A stretch of DNA of 64,000 bases from Limnoperna fortunei (GCA_944474755.1 OX104118.1:68267575-68331574), one strand, 5' to 3'. Shown: positions 54,901 through 57,340, counted from the first letter of the stretch. A program made the numbers and translations. Notes: generated from the letters alone by a model not told the origin.

Positions 54901-56054
54901 TGTAACTTTTTTATCTTTTGAGGTAAGCATTTGATATTTGGAATGTGGGAAGATAATATCAAGGCGATGTGTAGCTTACCATGGTTGATGACCTTTGACC
55001 TTGACCTCAAGGTTGGCGGGGCCTACGGAGATGGGTACCATCTCACTGATATCTAGTTTTCAATGTATGTGTCCTGAACCTCCTTAAGATTAAATCTCTT
55101 TTATCAACTTTATATGGTAAAGTGAAGGCTAAATTAATTTCTATATTAGGAGGTATGTCACTTTGTCTAATGCTGCTTAACACAATAGACTCAATTTTGG
55201 TCGAAATTAAAAATAAAATATACCTTGAAAAATTTGTTTCAAATGAAAAGATTAACTAGTTATACATGATATCATTACAGATGAACCCTTGACAGCAGGA
55301 GAAATAGCTGGTATTGCTATTTGTGTGATACTGTTAGCCTTTGTATTGGGGGCTGGAGCTTTTCTAGTCTACAGGAAGTGGGAGTAAGTTTTTTGGTGAC
55401 CTTTTTGGTGTAATTTAAGTATGATTTTTTGTCTTTTATTTGGGTGCACTGGACTTATTACTTGATGTGAATTACATTTCATTAGTCAGCAGTCCCTTGA
55501 ATGGCCTGTGACAATGTCATAGGTCATTCAGGATTATGACACTCTCCAGGGTCAGCTTTTTTCTTGACTAACACCATCGTCAGTATGGCCTGTGACACTG
55601 CAAGCCTAATTGCCTCTCTAGGGTCCAGTCGTGTCAGCAGATGCTTGCAGTTGCCCTTGTTGCTATCCAAGGTCAGCAGTTACTTGCAGATGCCTTTGAC
55701 ATTTTGCATGGCACTGTACAGTATCAGTTGTGTTTTCAAGTGAATGGGATATTGTCATGGGCCAGTACTGTCTAGGGTCTCTACTGAACATTCCAATGAA
55801 TATTTAATCTTCAAATGTGCATTAATGTATGTGTTTGCTGTTTTGTAGCACAATTCGTAGTACACTCACCACCCGAGCCCCAGAAGAACAGATTGTTCTA
55901 TTACCACAAGTCCTTGATAAAAACAGGTAAATTAAATCTTACTTGTTTTAATCTGCTTTACTATTATTAATTTCAGTTCTATCAAACCCTATCTGCGTTT
56001 CGGAACATCAGATGAGCAATTTGAGACACTTCAGCCCATGATCGATAGAAACAG
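12666..56054 (+). CDS. FN3-repeat single-pass membrane receptor (partial gene, summary entry)
   Basis: Joined exons: 12666-12935, 16095-16361, 21351-21566, 21924-22013, 28838-29001, 32123-32294, 40924-41088, 41567-41698, 48104-48243, 52793-52888, 53704-53773, 55281-55383, then 55849-55926 and/or 55977-56054. With one juxtamembrane exon this is 1963 nt, about 654 residues. All borders are GT-AG and phases agree throughout. It encodes six FN3 domains with many N-glycosylation sequons, a short stalk, one 23-residue hydrophobic helix and a short cytoplasmic start. Signal peptide and N-terminal exons must lie to the left; the C-terminus is unresolved. FN3 repeats plus one helix fit class III receptor tyrosine phosphatases, several receptor kinases and adhesion receptors. 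No catalytic motif is in the window, so no symbol is given. Confidence 0.85.
12936..14673. other. Intron 1, left part
   Basis: AT-rich intronic DNA with no exon-like segment found. An 11-G run lies near 13504-13514. Short frames (13736-13930, 13881-14069 on -) show no motif. Confidence 0.5.
14674..15069. mobile_element. Palindromic MITE Z, copy 1 (diverged)
   Basis: About 396 bp with complementary halves: left arm TATTTTCTACCTATTTGATC, CAGCTGTTTTAAAAACTGC and AAGAGCTGGACATTTAA; right arm TTAAATGTCCAAGC, CAGTTTTCTAAACAGCTG, GACCAATAGGTAGAAAATAC and GTCATTGTATTTTGACTATA. It matches the better preserved copy at 58349-58713. The left end is more diverged than the right. Confidence 0.8.
15070..16094. 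other. Intron 1, right part
   Basis: AT-rich DNA leading to the FN3 domain 2 acceptor. A 94-codon + frame at 15315-15599, Cys-rich at its start, has no recognised motif and no convincing splice context. Nothing else was supported. Confidence 0.4.
16095..16361 (+). CDS. Exon encoding FN3 domain 2 (complete domain)
   Basis: 267 nt, phase 1-1, acceptor TCTTTTCTTTTTAG, donor CAGAAG|GTAAAT. It encodes about 89 residues: PNPPNCPPFKNGYMAPN, ITVTWNITAGGVHGYAG, FHYTKPGENYTMTIQSYV and CTVRTESEG. The B-strand Trp and Y-T-M-T-I-Q-S match FN3. Sequons: NIT twice, NGS, NVT, NYT, NLT. Two cysteines (in PPNCPP and TTCTV) could form a disulphide across the domain. The split codon with exon 1 gives Lys. Confidence 0.88.
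16362..19119. other. Intron 2, left part
   Basis: AT-rich intron. 17160-17660 has repeated TCCCGAATTTC/TCCCAAATTCC/TTCCCGGTC-like phrases, which look like a degraded dispersed or short tandem repeat. No exon or full-length mobile element was resolved. Confidence 0.45.
19120..20715 (+). repeat. Diverged ~175-bp tandem repeat with nested insertion
   Basis: Outer family: degenerate units built on CCTCTGAAACTGCTTGACGG, ATTGCTTTGATATTTGGTAG and GGAGTTATGGGAC, seen at 19250-19668 and again at 20245-20715. The interruption at about 19669-20240 begins ATACTCCCACTATG with GGGGTATA a few bases on (5' hairpin), then CCTGTCTGTCCATCC. It has about three 150-bp units with CAGCAACTACTTATCACAAC and CTTGAAATTTTATATG. 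Short frames here are incidental. Confidence 0.65.
21351..21566 (+). CDS. Exon encoding FN3 domain 3, N-terminal part
   Basis: 216 nt, phase 1-1, acceptor TTTTTCAACAG, donor GGTG|GTATGT. It encodes about 72 residues starting PGPPNNVTVGDKTSM, then MPKGDIIQYKFMLYSKSY (C and C' strands), FNFNRTVELTV and GDTYTISGLDG, ending at the E-F turn. The usual B-strand Trp is absent (SMSIDLHIL in its place). Sequons NVT and NRT. The domain is completed by the next exon 357 nt downstream. Confidence 0.87.
21924..22013 (+). CDS. Exon encoding FN3 domain 3, C-terminal part
   Basis: 90 nt, phase 1-1, acceptor TTATATTTCCCAG, donor GGGCA|GTAAGT. It encodes about 30 residues: GTYYFIQVYTVNDMYTSSEF followed by NVTEVRTAEG. 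This is the F-G hairpin of an FN3 domain and joins the previous exon as ISGLDG-GTYYFIQVYTVN, the canonical L-x-P/D-G-x-x-Y motif. Sequon NVT. The join with the next exon gives the linker AEGTPGPV. Confidence 0.87.
22062..22190. mobile_element. Fold-back MITE W, copy 1
   Basis: About 125 bp with arms GTCGCTATCAGGATTTATTA and AAATCCTGATAGCGAC, and a middle with GGCTAGGCGAGGTGATTATA. A related element in reverse orientation lies at 61975-62095. No coding capacity. Confidence 0.8.
22191..22727. other. Intron DNA between MITE W and R3
   Basis: AT-rich. A 103-codon + frame at 22419-22730 shows no recognised motif and runs into the next repeat. Nothing supported. Confidence 0.4.
22728..23340 (+). 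mobile_element. R3 repeat, copy a
   Basis: Begins TAGCTCACTGGACCGAAGGT with CATTGGGCCA just after, a hairpin start resembling R2. The interior has TCAAACTTGGCCACAGTCAT, ACCCAGGGTTTTGATCAAC, and two rounds of TATAACAGCTAGAGT/AAACTGTAAATAGCAAAAAT. A related fragment lies at 50218-50610. The right end is not sharply defined. Confidence 0.6.
23341..23871. other. Intron DNA between R3 and R1
   Basis: Degraded repeat-like DNA with phrases such as TTCTCTACAAAGTGTATG and AATTCCAAATGGCCACC that recall family R6 (39234-40707). No exon found. Confidence 0.4.
23872..25289 (+). mobile_element. R1 element, copy b
   Basis: Same structure as copy a: 5' hairpin TGTCTCGCCTGCGACG/GGAGGCGAGACA, a longer CGG tract (CGGCGG from 23925), about 8 tandem units of 146 bp (unit starts at 24201, 24347, 24493 and 24639 confirm the period), a diverged last unit, then AGGCGAGACG and TTTTTCTGTGTCCACACTTG. 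Near identity to copies a and c points to recent activity or homogenisation. Confidence 0.87.
25355..28341 (+). mobile_element. R2 element, copy a (about 500-bp tandem units)
   Basis: Starts TAGCTCACCTGACCCGAAGG, folding with GGTCATGTGAGCTA, then a CGTCGT tract. About five diverged units of ~500 bp follow (CTAAAAAT marks at 26064, 26561, 27060 and 27563), each with CTTCTCCTCTGAAACCACTG, GGAGTTATTGCCCTTTAATT and, in four units, a poly-G run. The 3' end is TCAGGTGAGCGATACAGG, hairpin AGGCTCC-TGG-GAGCCT, then CTAG. TCACCTGA at the start and TCAGGTGA near the end form a subterminal inverted repeat. No protein. Confidence 0.85.
28342..28837. other. Intron segment before FN3 domain 4
   Basis: AT-rich DNA from the end of R2 to the acceptor of the next exon. 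Nothing repetitive or coding was recognised. Confidence 0.5.
28838..29001 (+). CDS. Exon encoding FN3 domain 4, N-terminal part
   Basis: 164 nt, phase 1 in, phase 0 out, acceptor TTGTATTAATAG, donor GGAACT|GTAAGT. It encodes TPGPVSRVASIGSRNN, VTVTWERPEYPRGDIIGYRL, QITVDRICRDYIQEVSNGT. W-E-x-P and G-D-I-I-G-Y-x-L are textbook FN3 B-C strands. Sequon NVT, with NGT at the exon end. The phase-0 border differs from the phase-1 domain borders, as expected for an intron inside the domain. Confidence 0.9.
29002..29440. other. Intron segment before the TA-flanked element
   Basis: Non-repetitive AT-rich DNA with no supported feature. Confidence 0.45.
29441..30383. mobile_element. TA-flanked DNA element with ~45-bp terminal inverted repeats
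   Basis: 943 bp including flanking TA. The left end reads CTGTGAAAGTACTTAAATTC then GTGGGTATCAATTTTCGTGG. The right end is its complement, CCACGAAAATTGATACCCCA then CGAATAAAAAGTATTTCACAG. A second TTCGTGGG phrase sits just inside the left end. No transposase frame is present; the 92-codon minus frame at 29971-30249 has no known motif. TA duplication and inverted ends suit a Tc1/mariner-like non-autonomous element, but superfamily is not proven. Confidence 0.85.
30634..31490 (+). mobile_element. R1 element, copy d (old, diverged)
   Basis: Starts CTGTCTCACCTGTGATGATA with GGAGGGGAGACATATGTATG, a decayed R1 hairpin lacking the CGG tract. About five 146-bp-type units follow with TGACCTTGACCTCAATTTCA and GGTAGGATGACAATATTTGG at clearly lower identity than copies a-c. 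The 3' end is not recognisable. Confidence 0.75.
31700..31905 (+). repeat. R9-related 3' fragment
   Basis: Matches the 3' part of R9 (54509-55057): TTTGATATTTGGAATGTGGG, ATCAAGGCGATG, TTTGACCTTGG, and the tail GGGTACCATCTCACTTATAT with TTAGTT where R9 has CTAGTT. It is 5' truncated relative to R9 (only TCTGTCCGTATGTCCG remains of the head). Confidence 0.65.
32123..32294 (+). CDS. Exon encoding FN3 domain 4, C-terminal part
   Basis: 172 nt, phase 0 in, phase 1 out, acceptor TTTCTTTGTACAG, donor GTGCAC|GTAAGC. It encodes INESCTIVERSLITNPKMF, SQEINVLKPFALYLVQIWAY, TTAGIGGISLKNVTTESA. L-K-P-F-x-x-Y-x-V-Q-I-W-A-Y is the FN3 E-F region. With NGT at the end of the previous exon the join reads SNGT-INESC; NES is another sequon, as is NVT. 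Confidence 0.88.
32295..33170. other. Intron segment after FN3 domain 4
   Basis: AT-rich DNA. A 68-codon + frame at 32659-32865 is hydrophobic but lacks context. No repeat or exon was supported. Confidence 0.45.
33171..34027 (+). mobile_element. R2 element, copy b (single-unit core)
   Basis: 857 bp. Starts TAGCTCACCTGACCCAAAGG with GGTCATGTGAGCTA, a short GTCGTCG tract, one copy of the ~500-bp core, a 16-18 nt poly-G run near 33887, and the same 3' end: TCAGGTGAGCGATACAGG, hairpin AGGCTCC/GAGCCT, CTAG. It shows the family without internal expansion. Confidence 0.85.
34028..34375. other. Intron segment between R2b and MITE Z
   Basis: AT-rich with an A-run. The 68-codon + frame at 34125-34331 has no motif. 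Nothing supported. Confidence 0.4.
34376..34670. mobile_element. MITE Z, copy 2 (right end missing)
   Basis: The left arm TATAGTCAAAATACAATGAC, TTTTCTACCTATTGGTCAAC, CAGCTGTTTAGAAAAACTGC and the inner palindrome (CAGCTACTCATGTGTGACTC ... GAGTCATGCATGAATAGCT) are present. The outer right arm is absent, so it is truncated relative to 58349-58713. Confidence 0.75.
34671..35010. other. Intron segment between MITE Z and R4a
   Basis: A 77-codon + frame at 34749-34982 has no motif or splice context. No other feature was seen. Confidence 0.35.
35011..35448 (+). mobile_element. R4 element, copy a
   Basis: Starts ATACCCCCACTCGTGAGAGA with GGGG following (5' hairpin), then GTCTGTCTGTCTGG. It has two ~190-bp units sharing AGCTTTAGCATG, GGTCAGTCAGTTATCTACTT and TTCTACTAAA. 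Near the end the first 13 bases recur exactly inverted (CGAGTGGGGGTAT, 35410-35422), followed by a short tail with AGTGCTGGTCC. Non-coding. Confidence 0.8.
35449..36341. other. Intron segment between R4a and the SINE
   Basis: AT-rich DNA. The 76-codon minus frame at 35926-36156 is hydrophobic but not recognised. No repeat was identified. Confidence 0.4.
36356..36626 (-). mobile_element. tRNA-derived SINE with 14-bp target duplication
   Basis: Read on the minus strand it begins GGGGCCTCGGTGGCCGAGTG, containing an A box (TGGCCGAGTGG). A B box, GGTTCGATTCT, follows about 70 nt later. The unrelated body has CGGGTACTCCGGCTTCC and ends GCATTAAAACACC plus an (AAAC)n-type tail. Direct repeats TCTGTTGATTTGTT flank it exactly at 36342-36355 and 36627-36640. 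The body resembles the conserved central domain of widespread mollusc SINEs (MetaSINE/Deu-like, from memory). It lies in the intron between domain 4 and domain 5 exons. Confidence 0.92.
36641..37097. other. Intron segment after the SINE
   Basis: AT-rich DNA without a supported feature. Confidence 0.45.
37098..38255 (-). other. Unrecognised minus-strand reading frames
   Basis: Frames at 37098-37316 (72 codons, MEPFLVKFHIVLYKAF...) and 37820-38188 (122 codons, MKQGEKVELLITQLSKKK...). Reading back from 38216 in the second frame gives TAAAKELKQGEKVELL just after a TTTTCACAG acceptor-like site, so an exon of a nested or decayed gene is possible. I recognise no family, and the frames are not linked by visible splice sites. 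They may be remnants of an inserted gene or chance. Confidence 0.2.
38256..38515 (+). repeat. R8-related fragment, two units
   Basis: Two copies of a phrase with GGGGGAAATC..GTCAAATTTC, GTGGCAGTCC or GTCGCAGTCC, AATGTTAGAAATTTTTA, plus GGACAATAACTCAAAAAGTT and GGTAAGAAGCCTAT. This matches the interior of R8 (51911-52260). No hairpin head remains. Confidence 0.6.
38516..39079 (-). other. Unrecognised minus-strand frame and flank
   Basis: A 153-codon frame spans 38504-38965 (MSLLFFKIYKRDLSCARS...). The segment near 38800-38900 is GC-richer than its surroundings. There is no recognised motif, no supporting splice sites, and its 3' end overlaps repeat DNA. It could be a piece of an inserted repeat or a decayed gene. 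Confidence 0.2.
39080..39175 (+). mobile_element. SINE 3'-end fragment
   Basis: Contains AATATAGCTGAAATATTGCT, CGCTGGGCGTATAGCAAAC and the tail CAATCAATAAATCAATCA, matching the 3' terminal region common to mollusc tRNA-derived SINEs. No tRNA-like head with A or B box is recognised before it, so it is 5' truncated. Confidence 0.65.
39234..40707 (+). mobile_element. R6 element with nested R5 insertion
   Basis: Starts TAGCTCAGCTGACAGGTGAT followed by GCGTCAGTCGTG. The core is about seven imperfect ~180-bp units with GGACTTAGTTTAACAT, AGGACCCTATGGGAAAAAG, GGCTTCTTCTCTGAAAC, CTTACTAGCAATATTGTTTG and GGATGGTCC. It ends ATCAGGTGAAAGATACAGGC and TTTTAAGAGCC, parallel to the R2 tail. Family R5 is inserted at 39880-40107. 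No protein. Confidence 0.75.
39880..40107 (+). mobile_element. R5 element nested in R6
   Basis: About 228 bp. It begins TGCCCCCACGACGACATGTC with AGGGGCA (5' hairpin), then GTCGGTCCGTCTGTCTAC, an interior with CTCAGAAACTGTACATG and TCAGGCCTGTCAGACAGTTA, and near the end GCGGGGGCA (arm repeated), then TCTGGACACATCC. It splits an R6 unit (AAAGTTTAGGTTTTTA ... TTTGATTTTTTATTCC), so it is younger than R6. Confidence 0.8.
40924..41088 (+). CDS. Exon encoding FN3 domain 5, N-terminal part
   Basis: 165 nt, phase 1-1, acceptor TTTATTTGTTTCAG, donor AAATG|GTTTGT. It encodes PPYKPTINTPQVAKDANS, VDVTWITPTEKTGFTTYTV, TTYDVILGENIVNNCTVN. V-T-W-I-x-P and T-Y-x-V fit FN3 B and C strands. Sequon NCT. A competing donor ACA|GTAAAT lies 7 nt upstream and would shift the frame; the chosen site keeps phase with the next exon. 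Confidence 0.86.
41567..41698 (+). CDS. Exon encoding FN3 domain 5, C-terminal part
   Basis: 132 nt, phase 1-1, acceptor AATATTTTTCAG, donor AAGGAG|GTAATA. It encodes EFDSTICTVEGLQELWVYSF, RVTAKTEQGSNSSEW, SGNVTTKEG. L-Q-E-L-W-V-Y-S-F-R-V-T-A is the E-F region. Sequons NSS and NVT. Cys in DSTICTV could pair with NNCTV of the preceding exon. Followed by the 6.4-kb intron that holds the 41-bp array. Confidence 0.87.
41861..42126 (+). mobile_element. R4 element, copy b
   Basis: Starts ATACCCCATTTGTAAAAGAG, then GTCTGTCTGTCTGTCCG. It has one core unit with CTTCTACTAAAGGG, GCACAGCTTTAGCATG and GGTCAGTCAGTTATCTACTT, then GTCGAGTGGGGGCATA and a tail hairpin AGCACT-ACTT-AGTGCT. One unit fewer than copy a. 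Confidence 0.78.
42127..42971. other. Intron segment before the 41-bp array
   Basis: AT-rich DNA. The 63-codon minus frame at 42151-42342 is not recognised. No feature was supported. Confidence 0.45.
42972..48060. repeat. Intronic 41-bp minisatellite array
   Basis: About 124 units of 41 bp within one intron. The unit is CAGTTACAGAGATTGTATGT then CAGAGGTAGTGGTATATGATT. Variants are CACTTACAG for CAGTTACAG, TGTGTGTCAG/TGTTTGTCAG/TGTGTCAG, and 39-bp forms lacking two bases. A distinctive group (TCATAGGAAGAG, CAGCGATTG, GTCGTAGGTAGTGTTACATG) recurs starting at 43093, 43501, 44924 and 46028, so blocks have been copied as larger units. Every unit holds an acceptor-like TTACAG and a donor-like CAGAG|GTAGTG. 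Open frames such as 47333-47560 are incidental. The right edge lies about 43 nt from the next exon. Confidence 0.97.
48104..48243 (+). CDS. Exon encoding FN3 domain 6, first part
   Basis: 140 nt, phase 1 in, phase 0 out, acceptor TATTATTGTTGCAG, donor TCACAG|GTTTGT. It encodes VPGQVTGAGFSLDNGGCKA, ILSWSTPDRSERNAKIKEYL, IMIGSSSQ. L-S-W-S-x-P and K-I-K-E-Y-L-I-M-I are FN3 B-C strands. Unlike the other domains it has no N-glycosylation sequon. The polypyrimidine tract is weak and interrupted, just after the 41-bp array. Confidence 0.86.
48394..48665 (+). mobile_element. R7 element head
   Basis: Starts ATACCCCACGCAACAAAGTT with GCTGGGGCAT (5' hairpin), then CGTCAGTCCATCGTCCGTG and CTTATAGTAGGTGCTTGGAT. 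The 3' end is not recognised. It belongs to the same style of hairpin-plus-GTC elements as R4, R5 and R8. Confidence 0.6.
48666..49359. other. Intron segment with a likely repeat-derived frame
   Basis: AT-rich until about 49060. A + frame at 49108-49359 (83 codons, MSTNGMAEVIVVDVG...) ends in GLRPPDPLPYY encoded by CCTGCGGCCCCCAGACC-like DNA, which in my recollection belongs to dispersed mollusc repeats. I do not call it a gene. Confidence 0.35.
49360..50217 (+). mobile_element. R2 element, copy c (5' truncated, diverged)
   Basis: Carries R2 core phrases (GGAGTTATTGCTCCTTAA, ATAAGAACTAGAGAAAAAGT, CTCTATGAGGGCTACAAAAC, GTCAAGATTGTCTGATGG, TAACAGATACAGGAAA) and the R2 3' end TCAGGTGAGTGATACTTGCT, CCTAGGAGCCTCTAG. 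No 5' hairpin. It ends directly against an R3 fragment. Confidence 0.7.
50218..50610 (+). repeat. R3 fragment, copy b
   Basis: Matches R3 copy a from TCAAACTTGGCCACA onward: CTTAGGGTTCCTTACTTCC, ACCCAGGGTGTTGGTCAACC, GCACATTAAGGTCTACAA, GAGCTAGAGTGAAACTGTAA. It lacks the hairpin head and is followed within a few bases by R1 copy c. Confidence 0.65.
50617..51891 (+). mobile_element. R1 element, copy c
   Basis: Third near-identical R1: hairpin TGTCTCGCCTGCGACG/GGAGGCGAGACA, the longest CGG tract of the three, about 7 units of 146 bp, AGGCGAGACG and the tail TTTTTCTGTGTCCACACTTG. Flanked by T runs on both sides, as are copies a and b. Confidence 0.87.
51911..52260 (+). mobile_element. R8 element
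   Basis: Starts ATACCCCCTCGACAGAATTG with GGGGGTATAT (5' hairpin), then GTCTGTCAGTTCGTCTGTC. Two units follow with GCATCCGATTTCACTGAAAC, GGATATTGTTACATATCAGG and AAGAAGCCTATTGAT. The 3' end is unclear. It shares the 14-mer GGGGTATATAGTGG with units of the 39-bp array at the left of the window. Confidence 0.65.
52261..52792. other. Intron segment before exon 52793
   Basis: AT-rich DNA with no supported feature. A 69-codon minus frame at 52536-52745 is not recognised. Confidence 0.45.
52793..52888 (+). CDS. Exon encoding FN3 domain 6, middle part
   Basis: 96 nt, phase 0-0, acceptor TGATTTTTGTAG, donor ATAAAG|GTATGT. It encodes YYPDQNPQPYEKTNKKFSKS then EVLPFGRTVTIK. The start continues the C' strand after GSSSQ and the end (L-P-F-G-R-T-V-T-I-K) is the E strand and E-F turn. 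Rich in Lys and Pro. Confidence 0.82.
52889..53703. other. Intron between the middle and last exons of FN3 domain 6
   Basis: 815 nt of AT-rich DNA. A 64-codon + frame at 53195-53389 has no motif. No repeat was recognised. Confidence 0.5.
53704..53773 (+). CDS. Exon encoding FN3 domain 6, last part
   Basis: 70 nt, phase 0 in, phase 1 out, acceptor TTCTCTTGATTATTAG, donor GATTGTT|GTAAGT. It encodes ITALNQNRKGTEFSLLQIN then TIDC, the F-G hairpin and final strand, giving T-V-T-I-K-I-T-A-L-N across the junction, as expected for FN3. The acceptor tract is short. Confidence 0.82.
53774..54508. other. Intron segment before R9
   Basis: AT-rich DNA. Overlapping minus frames at 53946-54194 and 54062-54394 (82 and 110 codons) have no recognised motif and no splice context; they look like chance frames. 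Confidence 0.4.
54509..55057 (+). mobile_element. R9 element (hairpin head, CTAG tail)
   Basis: Starts GGGGCCCCGCCACTTTGTGG with CGGACACCC (5' hairpin), then GTCTGTCCATCCGTCC. The core is three ~165-bp units with TTTTGATATTTGGAATGTGG, GATAATATCAAGGCGATGTG and TGACCTTTGACCTTGA. The head arm returns inverted as TGGCGGGGCC (about 55014-55023), followed by a perfect 7-bp hairpin, GAGATGG-GTA-CCATCTC, then ACTGATAT and CTAG. Hairpin plus CTAG matches the 3' end rule of Helitrons (CTRR). Non-coding. Confidence 0.8.
55281..55383 (+). CDS. Transmembrane exon
   Basis: 103 nt, phase 1 in, phase 2 out, acceptor ATATCATTACAG, donor GTGGGA|GTAAGT. It encodes YEPLTAGE (stalk), a 23-residue helix IAGIAICVILLAFVLGAGAF-LVY, then RKW. 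The stop-transfer Arg-Lys on the 3' side fixes topology as type I: FN3 domains outside, C-terminus in the cytoplasm. The helix has small-residue spacing (G-x-G and A/G repeats) compatible with helix packing. The codon split by the next intron starts GA and becomes Asp with any downstream candidate exon, because all start with C or T. Confidence 0.92.
55384..55848. other. Intron between the transmembrane and juxtamembrane exons
   Basis: 465 nt, notably less AT-rich than other introns. It holds several imperfect copies of phrases such as GGCCTGTGACAATGTCAT/GGCCTGTGACACTGCAAG, GTCAGCAGTCCCTTG/GTCAGCAGATGCTTG and CCAGGGTCAG/CTAGGGTCCAG, suggesting a decayed tandem repeat of roughly 80-100 bp. It could also hold splicing-control elements for the exon pair that follows. 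Confidence 0.5.
55849..55926 (+). CDS. Juxtamembrane exon, alternative A (78 nt)
   Basis: 78 nt, phase 2-2, acceptor GTTTGCTGTTTTGTAG, donor AAACAG|GTAAAT. With split codons it encodes D-TIRSTLTTRAPEEQIVLL then PQVLDKN-R/S. It follows RKW at the inner membrane face. It shares exact length, phase, starting Asp, the E-Q-x-x-x-L core and the D-[KR]-N ending with the next exon. The 50-nt gap to that exon is shorter than a typical spliceable intron, so A and B are most likely used one at a time. Several Thr/Ser could be phosphorylated; no kinase or phosphatase motif. Confidence 0.82.
55977..56054 (+). CDS. Juxtamembrane exon, alternative B (78 nt)
   Basis: 78 nt, phase 2-2, acceptor TATTATTAATTTCAG, donor AAACAG|GTTATT (weaker donor). 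It encodes D-SIKPYLRFGTSDEQFETL then QPMIDRN-R/S. Aligned with alternative A without gaps, about 9 of 27 residues are identical (D1, I3, L7, E14, Q15, L19, D24, N26 and the shared split-codon residue) and six more are conservative. It carries a Tyr (K-P-Y-L) absent from A, so the choice of exon could add or remove a phosphorylation site. Confidence 0.8.
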
Positions 56055-56545
56055 GTTATTATATGATGTGTATATAACTGTGTAGTTACTATATTTCACC
56101 CCAAAGAAACATACAACAATTTTACTGTTAGCATTTCCTCAAAGTTATATTACCAGTATATATAGTGCTTTTGATAGAAAGTGAATTTGCAATGTTCAAT
56201 GATGTTTGATAATCATATTTTTACATAAGGGCTAGGCTATCTTACGTGTAACTATTTACAAATATACTGAGGTTGTATGTTTCTTTCATTATTTACATAG
56301 CATATTTGGAACACTTCATGCTAATTATAAAGACATCAACATTATATTGTTCATTTCTTATCTATATATATTGTAAGGAAATGACCAATCAGTTTTTCTG
56401 GAGTTTTTCAAAAATGATTTATTTGAAAACACCTAATTTATAATGGTAATGTGTATTGTTCACATTACTTTAAATTACAACCATTTCAGCAATTTCAACT
56501 GGTTCCCACATAATTGTATAATTTTGATGTCTTTTTGGTTACCAG
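56055..56545. other. Intron segment after alternative B
   Basis: AT-rich DNA with no exon or repeat recognised. A TTTCAG near 56490 opens no segment with a good donor. Confidence 0.45.
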
Positions 56546-56578
56546 CAGCTCTCAACTGTGTGATGCTTTAACTAACCG
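56546..56578 (+). CDS. Candidate 33-nt juxtamembrane microexon
   Basis: Acceptor TCTTTTTGGTTACCAG with a second CAG three bases on (NAGNAG, 33- or 30-nt forms), donor TAACCG|GTTTGT. Phase 2-2 reading gives D/S-SSQLCDALTN-R, open throughout. The A-L-T-N-R ending resembles V-L-D-K-N-R and M-I-D-R-N-R of the two 78-nt exons. Length divisible by three and phase agreement support it, but it is short and chance is possible. Confidence 0.45.
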
Positions 56579-57340
56579 GTTTGTATTTGTAGATAGAATT
56601 AGCAGGATTTAGATTTATGCACAGTAAAAGACACACTTTTTGTCACATGTACTTGGAAAACCTAAATTGCTGCCCTGTTTTCTTCAACCTTTTCTTCAAG
56701 TTAATTTTTTTTCTATTTGCATATTCAAAATATTCACGTGTCAAATCAAACAAAACGTTTTCACATTTAAATGTTGTAACTATTGTAATGTCAATAAACA
56801 GCAATAATTTCAAAATAGATCATATTTATTCATAAGCGAATGATAGCCATAATTAGGCCAGTGATAAACAGGGTTGCATGATAAAGGACGGTCCATTGTA
56901 TTCAATTTTCAAATCTATCTTGCTATGTTGATCATACCCATTTACCCTGTGGGTAAAGTTAACTGTTCTTTATGATGTATCAATAATGAAAGTACAGTAT
57001 AAGTACTTTGTGTTTCTCTTGTGAGAAGAAATGGTTCCTGTCGGCTAGGAGCGAAATTTAATATGTGAGCATGTAATACTATGTTATAAACTCATCATGC
57101 CATCATCAAGTTTCAAAAGGGACTAGTATTATTAAGAAGCCTAATAGGTTTGTCTGAAGTTTTCGCCTGTGACTTGTGAGATCCAGATTACTCATGCAGT
57201 CATTGCACAAAAAATAAATTGTATTACAGCATTGTGTAGTAGTGTAATCGCCCCTTGACTTTTGGCTCTTGTAGATGGGTCACTTTTAATTTTGTGCTTT
57301 TCTTAACTCGTACTTGCGAATTTATGTTCCTTATAAATAG
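56579..57340. other. Intron segment between microexon candidates
   Basis: AT-rich DNA. The 72-codon + frame at 56617-56835 is not recognised. No repeat was seen. Confidence 0.4.

Noticed and set aside
12666..56054. Naming the gene as a receptor tyrosine phosphatase or ROS1-like kinase
   Set aside because: FN3 repeats plus one helix do not separate these families, and no catalytic motif is visible in the window.
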